Below, piece after piece: positions 1-9,176 of a stretch of DNA of 64,000 nt. Both the position numbers and the translations under genes were made by a program. The first letter of the stretch is position 1, and the number at the start of each line of letters is the position of its first letter. Below the pieces are notes generated by a model. That model saw only the letters and a list, made by a program, of their open reading frames with translations, was not told the origin of the DNA and made no database searches. The DNA is from Azospirillum oryzae (GTDB lineage: Bacteria > Pseudomonadota > Alphaproteobacteria > Azospirillales > Azospirillaceae). Location: positions 310,001 through 374,000 of the forward strand of contig NZ_VTTM01000001.1 in the NCBI RefSeq assembly GCF_008364795.1, read 5' to 3'.

Positions 1-683
1 CGATGATGGCGCCCTCGCGCTTCGGTCTGGACCGTGGCGGCGACGGGGCGCGGATGTCGATGTATGCGTTGCTGAACCTGCTGTTCGACCGTTCGGAGGA
101 TTTCGGCCCGGCCGGCCGGCCGCTGCCCTCGCCGCACCCCATCGAACGCGCCCTTGCCGAACTGCCGGAGGCCGATCGCCGTCTGTATCTGCTGACCGCG
201 CTGGAAGGCCTCAGCCTGCCGCAGGCGGCGAAGGTGCTGCAGCTGCGGCCGGGAGAGGCGATCGAGAGGTTGAAGACCGCCCGTGCGCGGGTGCGCGGCG
301 CCATGGTCCAGCGGGTGATGGTGGTGGAGGACAACGCCCTCCTGGCGATGGAATTAGGGGCGCTGGTCGCCGAGATGGGGCATGTCGTCTGCGGGACCGC
401 CGGCAACGAGCCGGAGGCTTTGGCCCTGATGAAGGCGGAAAAGCCGACACTGGCCCTGCTGGACGTCCGGCTGGCCGATGGCGGCAGCGGGATCGAGATT
501 GCACGGCGGCTGAAGCGCGTGCGAGATCTGCGCACCATCTTCGTCACCGCCTTCGACGACGACATCCAGGCCGGCGATGCCCGCCATCTCGGGCAGATCG
601 TCCGGAAGCCCTTCACCAACGCCGGCATCCAGGCCGCCATCTCCCGCGCCATCTTCATGCCGCAGCCGGTGGCGCTGGCGTAA
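1..683 (+). CDS. PhyR-like general stress response regulator, 5' truncated by the window edge
   Basis: The visible 226 residues contain a sigma-70 region-4-like segment (about residues 45-100, with the run LPEADRRLYLLTALEGLS) followed by a receiver domain (about 103-220). Receiver landmarks are the acidic pair in VVEDN, the phospho-acceptor Asp in LLDVRL, and the conserved Lys in RKPF. This sigma-like plus receiver order defines PhyR, which when phosphorylated sequesters the anti-sigma factor NepR and frees the stress sigma factor EcfG. PhyR proteins are usually about 260 residues, so some N-terminal helices probably lie outside the window and the ATG at 3 is unlikely to be the true start. 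No nepR, ecfG or PhyR-kinase gene is visible. Two downstream genes carry EcfG-like promoters. Confidence 0.8.
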   Translation, partial: MMAPSRFGLDRGGDGARMSMYALLNLLFDRSEDFGPAGRPLPSPHPIERALAELPEADRRLYLLTALEGLSLPQAAKVLQLRPGEAIERLKTARARVRGAMVQRVMVVEDNALLAMELGALVAEMGHVVCGTAGNEPEALALMKAEKPTLALLDVRLADGGSGIEIARRLKRVRDLRTIFVTAFDDDIQAGDARHLGQIVRKPFTNAGIQAAISRAIFMPQPVALA

Positions 684-718
684 CGTCGCCGATCCGGCCA
701 GGAATAAGGACACACGGA

Positions 719-750
719 AAAGGGACCGCCGGCCGACCGGTGGTCCCTTT
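719..750. terminator. Bidirectional rho-independent-like terminator
   Basis: The arms AAAGGGACC (719-727) and GGTCCCTTT (742-750) enclose a second CCGG/CCGG pairing. The hairpin lies between the convergent PhyR-like gene and the GlsB-family gene, with A/T runs at the outer ends of both arms, so it can serve both strands. Confidence 0.75.
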
Positions 751-812
751 GTCCTGTACTGTTATGTCGCGACCGGCCTTCAATCAGGCCGATCCGTACC
801 ACAGCCGTCGCC

Positions 813-1070
813 TTAGACCGTCGTCCGCCGGCCGGCGATCATGCGGTAGATGGCCAGGATGACGACGGCGCCGACGATGGCGCCGATGAAGCCCGCTCCC
901 TCGCCAGGCCGATACCAGCCGACGGCGGCGCCCAGATATGTCGCGACGAAAGCGCCGGCGATGCCCAGCAGGGTGGTGATGATGAAGCCGCCCGGATCGC
1001 GACCCGGCATCAGGAACTTGGCGACGATGCCGGCGAGAAAGCCGATGATGATCGTCCAGAGAATGCCCAT
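813..1070 (-). CDS. GlsB/YeaQ/YmgE-family small membrane stress protein
   Basis: This 85-residue, very hydrophobic, Gly-rich protein has three likely membrane segments: residues 2-20, 28-50 and 58-78. The GFLAGIVAKFLMPG start and the GLAG/GxIVGAV pattern are typical of the transglycosylase-associated GlsB/YeaQ/YmgE family. Members sit in the inner membrane and are often induced by general stress; the biochemical role is unknown. The ATG at 1070 is preceded by GGAAGGG at good spacing, and a longer in-frame start at 1130 lacks family similarity. An EcfG-like promoter lies on the same strand about 45-70 bp upstream, which fits the PhyR-like gene next door. Confidence 0.85.
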   Translation of the reverse strand: MGILWTIIIGFLAGIVAKFLMPGRDPGGFIITTLLGIAGAFVATYLGAAVGWYRPGEGAGFIGAIVGAVVILAIYRMIAGRRTTV

Positions 1071-1112
1071 GGTGATTTCCCTTCCGTTGCGGGACCGTCT
1101 TCCCATGCCCAA

Positions 1113-1138
1113 TAACGGGCAGAGACGCATTTGGTTCT
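1113..1138 (-). promoter_or_regulatory. EcfG-like (general stress sigma) promoter for the GlsB-family gene
   Basis: On the minus strand AGAAC (1138-1134) is followed after 16 nt by CGTTA (1117-1113). The alphaproteobacterial EcfG consensus is GGAAC, 16-17 nt, CGTT, so there is one mismatch in the -35 element. The position suits a start codon at 1070. Confidence 0.5.
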
Positions 1139-1193
1139 CGCAGATGCGTGATCTTTTAGGGTGACTCGCCTTCGGGTAACCGAAACCCGGCCG

Positions 1194-1219
1194 GGAACCT
1201 TTCCGGGGCCGGCCCTGTT
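1194..1219 (+). promoter_or_regulatory. EcfG-like promoter for the secreted small protein
   Basis: GGAAC (1194-1198) is followed after 18 nt by GTT (1217-1219), about 65 bp before the ATG at 1284. This matches the EcfG -35 exactly; the base before GTT is T instead of C. Function is inferred from the sequence and from the neighbouring PhyR-like gene. Confidence 0.5.
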
Positions 1220-1283
1220 CTCCGCATCACGTTTCAGGCGTTGCACTGCGGTGCCGCCACGGACGACTGTTAGGAGACGCGTT

Positions 1284-1724
1284 ATGAACAAGACCTTCAT
1301 TTTCACCGCTGTGGGTGCCGTTCTGCTGTCGACCGGCGCGATGGCCCAGGTGGCCGGTTCCGCGACGACGCCGCAGGCCGGCTCCAGCTATACGATGGGC
1401 GGGACGACCGGCGTGCCGCCGCTGAACGCGCCGGCCCGCGGCCTGCCGATCACCGACACGGCGCAGGGTGGCAAGGTCGTCGTACTGGGCGAGAGCATCG
1501 GTGAACGCCAGCTGGCCGAACGACAGCGGGCGGAGAGCATGACCCCGCCCGTCACCTATTCCGGGTCGAGCGCCGGGACCTACGGCTACAGCAACTCCGG
1601 TTCCAGCTATACCGCTCCCAGTTATACCGCTCCGGGCTATTCCGGCACCGGATCGCAGACGGAAGGCAACATGAGCACGCGCGGTATGAATGGCGGTGCG
1701 CCCTATACGCCGCCGACCCGCTGA
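1284..1724 (+). CDS. Secreted small protein of unknown function, Ser/Tyr/Gly-rich
   Basis: This is a 146-residue protein. The first 21 residues (MNKTFIFTAVGAVLLSTGAMA) form a standard Sec signal peptide, with likely cleavage after AMA. The mature part is low in complexity after residue 95: short repeats of the type SSYTAPSYTAPGYSG, rich in Ser, Tyr, Gly and Pro. The start is fixed by TAGGAG seven bases before the ATG. No domain is recognised. An EcfG-like promoter upstream and the PhyR-like regulator nearby suggest a stress-induced envelope protein. Confidence 0.65.
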   Translation: MNKTFIFTAVGAVLLSTGAMAQVAGSATTPQAGSSYTMGGTTGVPPLNAPARGLPITDTAQGGKVVVLGESIGERQLAERQRAESMTPPVTYSGSSAGTYGYSNSGSSYTAPSYTAPGYSGTGSQTEGNMSTRGMNGGAPYTPPTR

Positions 1725-1736
1725 CCCATGCCTGCC

Positions 1737-1815
1737 GGCCGGACTGTAACCAGTCCGGCCTGAAACGAAGCGGCCCCGCAACGCTTCTCCTATCCGGGGG
1801 AGCGTTGCGGGGCCG
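1737..1815. terminator. Two tandem hairpins between convergent genes
   Basis: A perfect 10-bp hairpin (1737-1746 with 1751-1760, loop TAAC) is followed by a second stem of at least 15 bp (CGGCCCCGCAACGCT at 1771-1785 with 1801-1815). They lie between the convergent small secreted protein gene and rpe and probably terminate both. No clear U-tract follows either hairpin on the plus strand. Confidence 0.65.
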
Positions 1816-1839
1816 TCGGCATTTATTCGAACGGTTCGT

Positions 1840-2493
1840 TCAACGCAGCGCGCGGATGTTGGCGGCATACTGCTCCGGACCGCCGGTGAAGGTGGCGGTG
1901 CCGGCAACCAGCACGTCGGCGCCGGCCTCGATCGCCAGACGGGCGGTCTCCGGGTTGATGCCGCCGTCCACCTCCAGGTCGATCTGCTTGCCGAGCGCGT
2001 CGATGCGGGCGCGCAGGTCGCGGATCTTCGGAAGCTGGCTCTTGATGAAGCTCTGGCCGCCGAAGCCGGGGTTGACCGTCATCACCAGGACGAGGTCGAT
2101 GTCCTCCAGCACATGCTGGATCGCGTCCACCGGGGTGGCCGGGTTCAGCGAGACGCCGGCCTTCTTGCCCAGCGACTTGATCAGCTGGATGGTGCGGTGC
2201 AGGTGCGGGCCGGCCTCCGGATGGACGGTGATGATGTCGGCGCCGGCCTTGGCGAAGTCCGGAATGAACAGGTCCACCGGCGAGATCATCAGGTGGACGT
2301 CGAAGACCTTGGCGGAGTGCGGACGCAGCGCCTTCACCACGCCCGGCCCGATGGTGAGGTTCGGCACGAAATGGCCGTCCATCACGTCGATGTGGATGTA
2401 GTCGGCGCCGGCGGCGTCGACCGCGCGGACCTCCTCGCCCAGCCGGGCGAAATCGGCGGAGAGAATCGAGGGGGAAATCTTCACGGCGCGCAT
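1840..2493 (-). CDS. rpe: Ribulose-phosphate 3-epimerase
   Basis: This 217-residue TIM barrel interconverts ribulose 5-phosphate and xylulose 5-phosphate in the pentose phosphate and Calvin pathways. Landmarks are the N-terminal [11 protein letters not shown], the metal-binding [16 protein letters not shown], the VNPGFGGQ phosphate loop, and EVDGGIN near the C-terminus. The start ATG at 2493 is preceded by AGGAAAG, and its product matches the usual family length. A longer in-frame start at 2562 would add 23 unrelated residues. The gene faces away from modA, sharing an intergenic region of about 200 bp. Confidence 0.96.
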   Translation of the reverse strand: MRAVKISPSILSADFARLGEEVRAVDAAGADYIHIDVMDGHFVPNLTIGPGVVKALRPHSAKVFDVHLMISPVDLFIPDFAKAGADIITVHPEAGPHLHRTIQLIKSLGKKAGVSLNPATPVDAIQHVLEDIDLVLVMTVNPGFGGQSFIKSQLPKIRDLRARIDALGKQIDLEVDGGINPETARLAIEAGADVLVAGTATFTGGPEQYAANIRALR

Positions 2494-2696
2494 GGGGCTT
2501 TCCTGGGGCAGGGAGTGATGAAGAGGGGCTGATTCGCCGCACTTCCTATCACGGGGCCGCAACGCAAGTCATGACATGATGTGGATGGCCGTCATGCCTC
2601 AACGGTGCGGATTGCACCGTTTACGCTTTACCGCAACCGCGAAGCGTTGTATCCGTTGGAATATAGGTCAGGCATCGAATTCGGCAGGAGGTGGCG

Positions 2697-3506
2697 ATGG
2701 TCGGGAAGGATAGGAAGTTCGGGCTCCGCGGTTTTTCGGTGACGGTTTCGGCGGTCGTCCTGGGCATCGGCCTGACGGTCGCGGCACCGGCGGCGATGGC
2801 GCAGGACGTGCTGGTTCTGGCGGCGGCTTCGACCAAGAACGCGGTGGAAAAGCTGGCGGAGCAGTTCAAGGCGAAGACCGGGGCCGCCGTGACTTCGTCG
2901 TTTGCCGCCTCGTCGGCGCTGGCCAAGCAGATCGAGAATGGCGCCCCGGCCGACATCTTCATCTCGGCCGATCTCGACTGGATGGACTATCTGCAGAAGC
3001 GCGATCTCATCAAGACCGACAGCCGGGTGAATTTGCTTGGCAACGAACTGGTGGTGGTGGTGCCGAAGGGTTCGCCCTTGAAGCCGGATCTGTCCAAGGG
3101 CGGCAAGCTGGCGGACCAGCTGGGCGACGGGCGGCTCGCCACCGGCGACCCGTCGAACGTTCCGGTCGGGAAGTACGCCAAGGCGGCGCTGGAGTCGCTG
3201 GGCCAATGGACGGCGGTCGAACCGAAGCTGGCGCGGGCCGACAGCGTGCGCGCCGCGCTGGTGCTGGTCAGCCGGGGCGAGGTGCCGCTGGGCATCGTCT
3301 ATCGCACCGACGCCGCCGTCGATCCGGGGGTGGAGGTCGCCGCGACCTTCCCGCCCGACAGCTATCCGGCGATCACCTATCCGGCGGCTTTGGTGGCGTC
3401 GTCGAAGAGTCCGGCGGCCGTTGCCCTCCTCGATTACATGAAATCGCCGGACGGCATGGCGGTTTGGAAGGAATTCGGCTTCGTTCCGGCACCCAAGGCA
3501 CCGTAA
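2697..3506 (+). CDS. modA: Molybdate ABC transporter, periplasmic substrate-binding protein
   Basis: This 269-residue protein has a signal peptide (about residues 1-36, cleavage after AMA). The mature protein starts DVLVLAAASTKNAVEKL and continues with SSALAKQIENGAPADIFISAD, the typical ModA anion-binding loops. It captures molybdate (and tungstate) and hands it to ModB. AGGAGG at 2686-2691 favours the ATG at 2697 over the GTG at 2691, which overlaps that Shine-Dalgarno sequence. It is the first gene of modABC, with modB 10 bp downstream. No certain ModE operator was found upstream. Confidence 0.94.
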   Translation: MVGKDRKFGLRGFSVTVSAVVLGIGLTVAAPAAMAQDVLVLAAASTKNAVEKLAEQFKAKTGAAVTSSFAASSALAKQIENGAPADIFISADLDWMDYLQKRDLIKTDSRVNLLGNELVVVVPKGSPLKPDLSKGGKLADQLGDGRLATGDPSNVPVGKYAKAALESLGQWTAVEPKLARADSVRAALVLVSRGEVPLGIVYRTDAAVDPGVEVAATFPPDSYPAITYPAALVASSKSPAAVALLDYMKSPDGMAVWKEFGFVPAPKAP

Positions 3507-3516
3507 GCTCTGCCGC

Positions 3517-4212
3517 ATGGAACTCCTGACGCCGATGGAAACCACCGCGTTGCTGCTGAGCCTGCGTGTCGCGGGCGTCGCCATCGCGTTGGGATTGCCG
3601 GTGGCCGTGCTCGCCGCGTGGGTGCTCGGCCGTTATTCCTTTCCGGGCAAGACGCTGGTCGATGGACTGGTCCATCTGCCGCTGGTCCTGCCGCCCGTGG
3701 TCACCGGCTACATCCTGCTGGTGACCATGGGAACCAAGGGGGTGGTCGGCGGCTGGCTCTACCAGACTTTCGGCATCAAGCTGATCTTCACGGCGGAAGG
3801 GGCGTCGCTGGCGGTGGCGGTGACCTCCTTTCCGCTGATGGTGCGGGCGATCCGCCTGTCGGTGGAGGCCATCGACAGCGGGCTGGAGGCGGCGGCGCGC
3901 ACGCTGGGCGCCGGGCCGGTCGACCGCTTCTTCACCATCCTGCTGCCGCTGATGGCGCCGGGCCTGCTGTCTGGCGCCATCGTCGCCTTCGCCGCCGCGA
4001 TGGGCGAATTCGGTGCCGTCATCACCTTCGTGTCCAACATCCCCGGCAAGACGCAGACCCTGCCGCTGGCGATCTATGCCGCGACGCAGGAACCGGGCGG
4101 CGACGCGGTGGCGGCGCGGCTGGCGGCGATTTCCTTCGGCGTGGCGCTGATGGCGCTGATGCTGTCGGAGTTTCTGGCAAACCGGGTTCGCCGCCTGATC
4201 GGGCAGGTCTGA
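3517..4212 (+). CDS. modB: Molybdate ABC transporter permease
   Basis: This is a 231-residue inner-membrane permease with about five to six hydrophobic segments. The cytoplasmic EAA-type loop, LEAAARTLGAGPVDRFFTILLP, contacts the ATPase. The pattern LVLPPVVTGYILL in the first third and the GEFGAVITFVSNIPGKTQTLP region are diagnostic of ModB. The ATG at 3517 has only a weak Shine-Dalgarno sequence; an internal ATG at 3535 is possible. The stop codon is 2 bp before the modC start, which suggests translational coupling. Confidence 0.94.
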   Translation: MELLTPMETTALLLSLRVAGVAIALGLPVAVLAAWVLGRYSFPGKTLVDGLVHLPLVLPPVVTGYILLVTMGTKGVVGGWLYQTFGIKLIFTAEGASLAVAVTSFPLMVRAIRLSVEAIDSGLEAAARTLGAGPVDRFFTILLPLMAPGLLSGAIVAFAAAMGEFGAVITFVSNIPGKTQTLPLAIYAATQEPGGDAVAARLAAISFGVALMALMLSEFLANRVRRLIGQV

Positions 4213-4214
4213 GC

Positions 4215-5336
4215 ATGCTGGACCTGCACATTCGCCAGAGACTGGGCGCCTTCACGCTCGACATCGCCTTCACCGCAGAGGAACGCGGGGTCACGGCGCT
4301 GTTCGGCCGCTCCGGCTCCGGCAAGACGTCGGTCATCAACGCAATCGCCGGGCTGAGGCGGCCCGATGCCGGGCACATCCGCATCGGCGACACCGTGTTC
4401 TTCGACAGCGTCCGGCGCATCGACGTTCCGGTGGAAAAGCGGCGCATCGGCTATGTCTTCCAGGAGTCGCGGCTGTTTCCGCACATGACGGTGCGCAGCA
4501 ACCTGCAATACGGGCTGCGCCGCGTGCCCGCCGGGGAGCGGCGCATCGCATTCGAACCGGTGGTGGACCTGCTGGGGCTGGGCCATCTGCTGGACCGCCG
4601 GCCGCGCGGCCTGTCCGGCGGCGAGAAACAGCGGGTCGCCTTCGGCCGCGCACTGCTGGCACAGCCGCGCCTGCTGCTGATGGACGAGCCGATGGCATCG
4701 CTCGACGCCGCCCGCAAGGCGGAGATCATGCCGTATATCGAGCGGCTGCGCGACGAGATGAATATCCCCATCGTCCTGGTCAGCCACGCGCTGGACGAGG
4801 TGGTGCGGCTCGCCACCACGATGGTGCTGATCGCGGAGGGCAGGGTGCGCGCGGCCGGGCCGGTCGGTACGGTGATGGGCCGGCTGGACTTGTCGGCGGT
4901 GACCGGCGCGCAGGATGCCGGCGCGGTGCTGGACCTGACGGTCGAGCGTCACGTTCCGGAGGACGGGCTGTCGGTGCTGGCTTTCGACGGCGGGCGCCTG
5001 ACGGTGCCGCAGATCGACCGCCCGCCCGGCGCGGCGGTGCGGCTGCACATCCACGCCCGCGACGTCATCATCGCCTTGCAGCCGCCGAGCGGCGTCAGCC
5101 TGCGCAACACGCTGACCGCGACCGTGGCGGAGGTGGCGGAGTCCGGGCCATCGTCGGCCGATGTGCGGCTGGCCGTTGGCGGGTCGTTCCTGATCGCGCG
5201 CATCACGCGGGCGGCCGTGCGCGAACTGGAACTGGCGCCCGGCCGCCTGGTGGTGGCGCTGGTCAAGGGCATCGCTTTCGAGCCGGACAGCAGCGGCGAA
5301 GCATCGGACCGGCGGAAGCGGGTGGTGGACGTGTGA
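4215..5336 (+). CDS. modC: Molybdate ABC transporter ATP-binding protein with TOBE/Mop domain
   Basis: This is a 373-residue ATPase that energises ModB. Residues 1-230 are the ABC domain: Walker A GRSGSGKTS, Q-loop VFQESRLFPHM, signature LSGGEKQRV, Walker B LLLMDEPMASLD, and the switch His in LVSHAL. From about residue 290 a TOBE/Mop-like domain (SLRNTLTATVAEVAES to the end) is expected to bind molybdate and regulate transport. The ATG lies 2 bp after the modB stop. The gene converges on the lipoprotein gene at 5372. Confidence 0.95.
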   Translation: MLDLHIRQRLGAFTLDIAFTAEERGVTALFGRSGSGKTSVINAIAGLRRPDAGHIRIGDTVFFDSVRRIDVPVEKRRIGYVFQESRLFPHMTVRSNLQYGLRRVPAGERRIAFEPVVDLLGLGHLLDRRPRGLSGGEKQRVAFGRALLAQPRLLLMDEPMASLDAARKAEIMPYIERLRDEMNIPIVLVSHALDEVVRLATTMVLIAEGRVRAAGPVGTVMGRLDLSAVTGAQDAGAVLDLTVERHVPEDGLSVLAFDGGRLTVPQIDRPPGAAVRLHIHARDVIIALQPPSGVSLRNTLTATVAEVAESGPSSADVRLAVGGSFLIARITRAAVRELELAPGRLVVALVKGIAFEPDSSGEASDRRKRVVDV

Positions 5337-5371
5337 CCGTCCACCGTGTCCCGCCTTATCGGCTTTCGTCC

Positions 5372-5683
5372 TTATTGGGTGCCCGACGGGGCGGGGGAGC
5401 CGCCGGTGCTGGCGCCGCCGCCGGCCGAACCACCGGCGGTCGAGCCGCCCGGCACGGTGCGGGTGGACCCGCTGGTCTCGTTCATCGAATTGCCGGAGGT
5501 GCCGCCTTGCATCGGAACGCCGGTCGAAGGTGGCGGCACAGTGGTGGACCCGCTGCTCGACCCGCTGCTGGTGGTCGGACTGGTCTGGTTCGCCGCATTG
5601 GAGTTCTGGGCGTTTTGGTCGTCGCAGGCCGCCAGACCCAGAAGCAGGGCGGGCAGGGCCACGATCAGGAACTTGCTGCGCAT
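5372..5683 (-). CDS. Small Ser/Gly/Pro-rich lipoprotein of unknown function
   Basis: This is a 103-residue protein with a lipoprotein signal: MRSKFLIVALPALLLGLAAC, in which the lipobox LAAC places the lipidated Cys at residue 20. The DD following the Cys would favour inner-membrane retention by the +2 rule of enterobacteria; whether that rule holds here is unknown. The rest is low-complexity (Ser, Gly, Thr, Pro) and probably disordered. GAGGAGCG precedes the ATG at good spacing. No domain is recognised. Confidence 0.7.
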   Translation of the reverse strand: MRSKFLIVALPALLLGLAACDDQNAQNSNAANQTSPTTSSGSSSGSTTVPPPSTGVPMQGGTSGNSMNETSGSTRTVPGGSTAGGSAGGGASTGGSPAPSGTQ

Positions 5684-6042
5684 GGGGTATCGCTCCTCAG
5701 CCAGTGGGCGGCGCCATCGGCGGAATCGCCTGTGCGAGCCCGCAAGGGACTCGCGGCTTTGGCCAAGCGGCGCCGTGTGGGTCCAAACACGCCACCGCCG
5801 GTTTCATTCCATGCACCTTCGCTCTATGCCGGGTGGCTGGCTGTACCGATGAGCGGGTGCATCGCCCGGTCGGACGCCCGATTACCGATGAGAACTTTAC
5901 CAGAACATCCTCTCGACTTGTGGCTTGGGCGTGACGAATACCCATTACTGGGTTGCGCAAAGATCACGAAGCTTTTGCGACTTGGCTGTTCCATCTTTTT
6001 CGTTTGACCGGTGGAAAGCCGCTGTGATTCCATCGTGCCACC
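5684..6042. other. Intergenic region without a recognised gene
   Basis: This stretch of about 360 bp separates the divergent lipoprotein and FtsB-like genes. The open frames in it are short and resemble no family. No RNA gene or strong hairpin was seen. It must hold the two divergent promoters. Confidence 0.5.
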
Positions 6043-6414
6043 ATGACGATGATCGCCGACCTCACCGATACGCTCGCCCGCGCCGCCAAAAGCGCGATCC
6101 GCCAAGCAATCATGCCGGCGCTGTGCGCCTGCGTGGTCGCTTATTTCGCCTACTACGCGATCCATGGCGATCGCGGATTGGTGGCGATGAAGCAGATCCA
6201 GGGGGAAATCGCCCAGGCCGAAGGGGTCCTCAACCAGCTCCGCACCGAGCGGGAAGATATGGAACGGCGCGCCCAGCTGCTGCGCGGCGACGGTCTCGAC
6301 CGCGACATGCTGGAGGAGCGGGCGCGGCTGATGCTGAATTTCGCCAACCCGCGCGACGTCATCGTCAAGCTGCCCAAGCTGGCTGATCCCGAGGGTGCCT
6401 CCACGCAGAAGTAA
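6043..6414 (+). CDS. FtsB/DivIC-family septum formation protein
   Basis: This is a 123-residue bitopic protein with a short cytoplasmic N-terminus, one membrane segment (about residues 23-40) and a periplasmic coiled coil (about 48-85, LVAMKQIQGEIAQAEGVLNQLRTERE). The tail ...RARLMLNFANPRDVIVKLP is typical of the DivIC/FtsB family in alphaproteobacteria. The family links FtsQ and FtsL in the divisome. An FtsB-like gene just upstream of pdhA is a common alphaproteobacterial arrangement, which supports the call. Confidence 0.8.
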   Translation: MTMIADLTDTLARAAKSAIRQAIMPALCACVVAYFAYYAIHGDRGLVAMKQIQGEIAQAEGVLNQLRTEREDMERRAQLLRGDGLDRDMLEERARLMLNFANPRDVIVKLPKLADPEGASTQK

Positions 6415-6427
6415 GGGGATATCAGCC

Positions 6428-6450
6428 GATTAACCGAATCGCGGTTAATC
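6428..6450. promoter_or_regulatory. Palindrome upstream of pdhA, candidate operator
   Basis: GATTAACCG (6428-6436) and CGGTTAATC (6442-6450) form a perfect 9-bp inverted repeat with a 5-nt spacer, 14 bp after the ftsB-like stop and about 160 bp before pdhA. It is AT-rich in a GC-rich context and has no T-run after it, so an operator is more likely than a terminator. The regulator is unknown. Confidence 0.45.
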
Positions 6451-6608
6451 TAAAATAGCGCTGCAAAAACAGACGTTTGCGCAGACCCAGAAGCTCGTGT
6501 AGTGTGCGCGCCATATTCGCTTCCGGTGCGGGCTCTCGCACGCCCGCAACGCGCGGCGGCAAGGGGTGTTGAAAAAGACCTTTGCCGCTTGAACCCTGGG
6601 GAGGAATC

Positions 6609-7628
6609 ATGGCCGCGTCCCGACGCCGTTCCACCAAGGCGCAGACCGACACCGCGCCCGCTCAAGCCGTCTCGTCCGAAGAGCTTCTTCATTACTATCG
6701 CGAAATGCTGCTGATCCGCCGCTTCGAAGAGAAGGCGGGCCAGCTGTACGGCATGGGCCTGATCGGCGGCTTCTGCCATCTCTACATCGGCCAGGAAGCC
6801 GTTGTGGTCGGCGTCCAGGCCGCCCTGAAAGAAGGCGATGACGTCATCACCAGCTACCGTGACCACGGCCACATGCTGGCCTGCGGCATGGAAGCCAAGG
6901 GCGTGATGGCCGAGCTGACCGGCCGCATTGGGGGCTACTCCAAGGGCAAGGGCGGCTCGATGCACATGTTCAGCCGCGAGAAGAATTTCTACGGCGGTCA
7001 CGGCATCGTCGGCGGCCAGGTTCCGCTCGGCACCGGTCTGGCCTTTGCGCACAAGTACCTCAACGACGGCGGCGTGTCCGCGGTCTATTGCGGCGACGGC
7101 GCGATCAACCAGGGCCAGGTGTACGAGAGCTTCAACATGGCGGCGCTTTGGAAGCTGCCGGTGTTGTTCGTCATCGAGAACAACAAGTACGCCATGGGCA
7201 CCTCGCAGGAGCGCGCCTCCGCCGGTGAACTGCATCAGCGCGGCGCCGCGTACGGCATCCCCGGCTATCAGGTCAACGGGATGGACGTGCTCGAGGTGAA
7301 GGCCGCCGCCGACAAGTGGGTGAACTACATCCGCGAAGGTAACGGCCCGGTCATCCTCGAGATGAAGACCTACCGCTACCGCGGCCACTCCATGTCCGAT
7401 CCGGCCAAGTACCGGACGAAGGAGGAGGTCGAGAAGATGCGGTCGGAGTCCGATCCCATCGACCAGCTGAAGTCGAAGCTGCTGGCCGGCGGCCATACCG
7501 ACGAGGACAAGCTGAAGGAGATCGATCGCGCGGTGAAGGCGATCGTCACCGAATCGGCCGAGTTCGCGCAGCAGAGCCCCGAGCCCGATCCGTCGGAGCT
7601 GTGGACCGACATCCTGGTCGAGAGCTGA
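6609..7628 (+). CDS. pdhA: Pyruvate dehydrogenase E1 component, alpha subunit
   Basis: This is a 339-residue thiamin-diphosphate enzyme subunit that, with PdhB, decarboxylates pyruvate and acetylates the lipoyl group of E2. Landmarks are IRRFEEKAGQLYGMG, the phosphate-binding GDGAINQGQVYESFNMA with the ThDP/Mg motif ending in ENNKYAMGTS, and the C-terminal YRYRGHSMSDPAKYR loop. The ATG at 6609 follows GGGGAGGA and starts a Lys/Arg/Thr-rich tail before the fold. It is the first gene of pdhA-pdhB-pdhC-(chorismate-mutase-like)-lpdA. Confidence 0.96.
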   Translation: MAASRRRSTKAQTDTAPAQAVSSEELLHYYREMLLIRRFEEKAGQLYGMGLIGGFCHLYIGQEAVVVGVQAALKEGDDVITSYRDHGHMLACGMEAKGVMAELTGRIGGYSKGKGGSMHMFSREKNFYGGHGIVGGQVPLGTGLAFAHKYLNDGGVSAVYCGDGAINQGQVYESFNMAALWKLPVLFVIENNKYAMGTSQERASAGELHQRGAAYGIPGYQVNGMDVLEVKAAADKWVNYIREGNGPVILEMKTYRYRGHSMSDPAKYRTKEEVEKMRSESDPIDQLKSKLLAGGHTDEDKLKEIDRAVKAIVTESAEFAQQSPEPDPSELWTDILVES

Positions 7629-7744
7629 CCGTCGTCCACCGTCTGGTCCTGACGTCAACGAAAAGCAGGAGCGGCGCCAGAGAAACGGGTTGCCCCCATA
7701 TCGGGGTGAAGCAGCCGGTTCCCCGCGCCGCCGGAGGTTGAGGA

Positions 7745-9160
<1,416 letters not shown>

Positions 9161-9176
9161 GAGGAGGGCTGATAGG

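Noticed and set aside
2630-2690. A ModE-like operator before modA (CGTTGTAT...GAATATA)
   Set aside because: The two halves are not inverted copies and match the ModE consensus poorly; no modE gene is nearby.
5697-5960. An 87-codon minus-strand frame between the lipoprotein and FtsB-like genes
   Set aside because: There is no Shine-Dalgarno sequence, no domain and no conservation signal visible; not reported as a gene.
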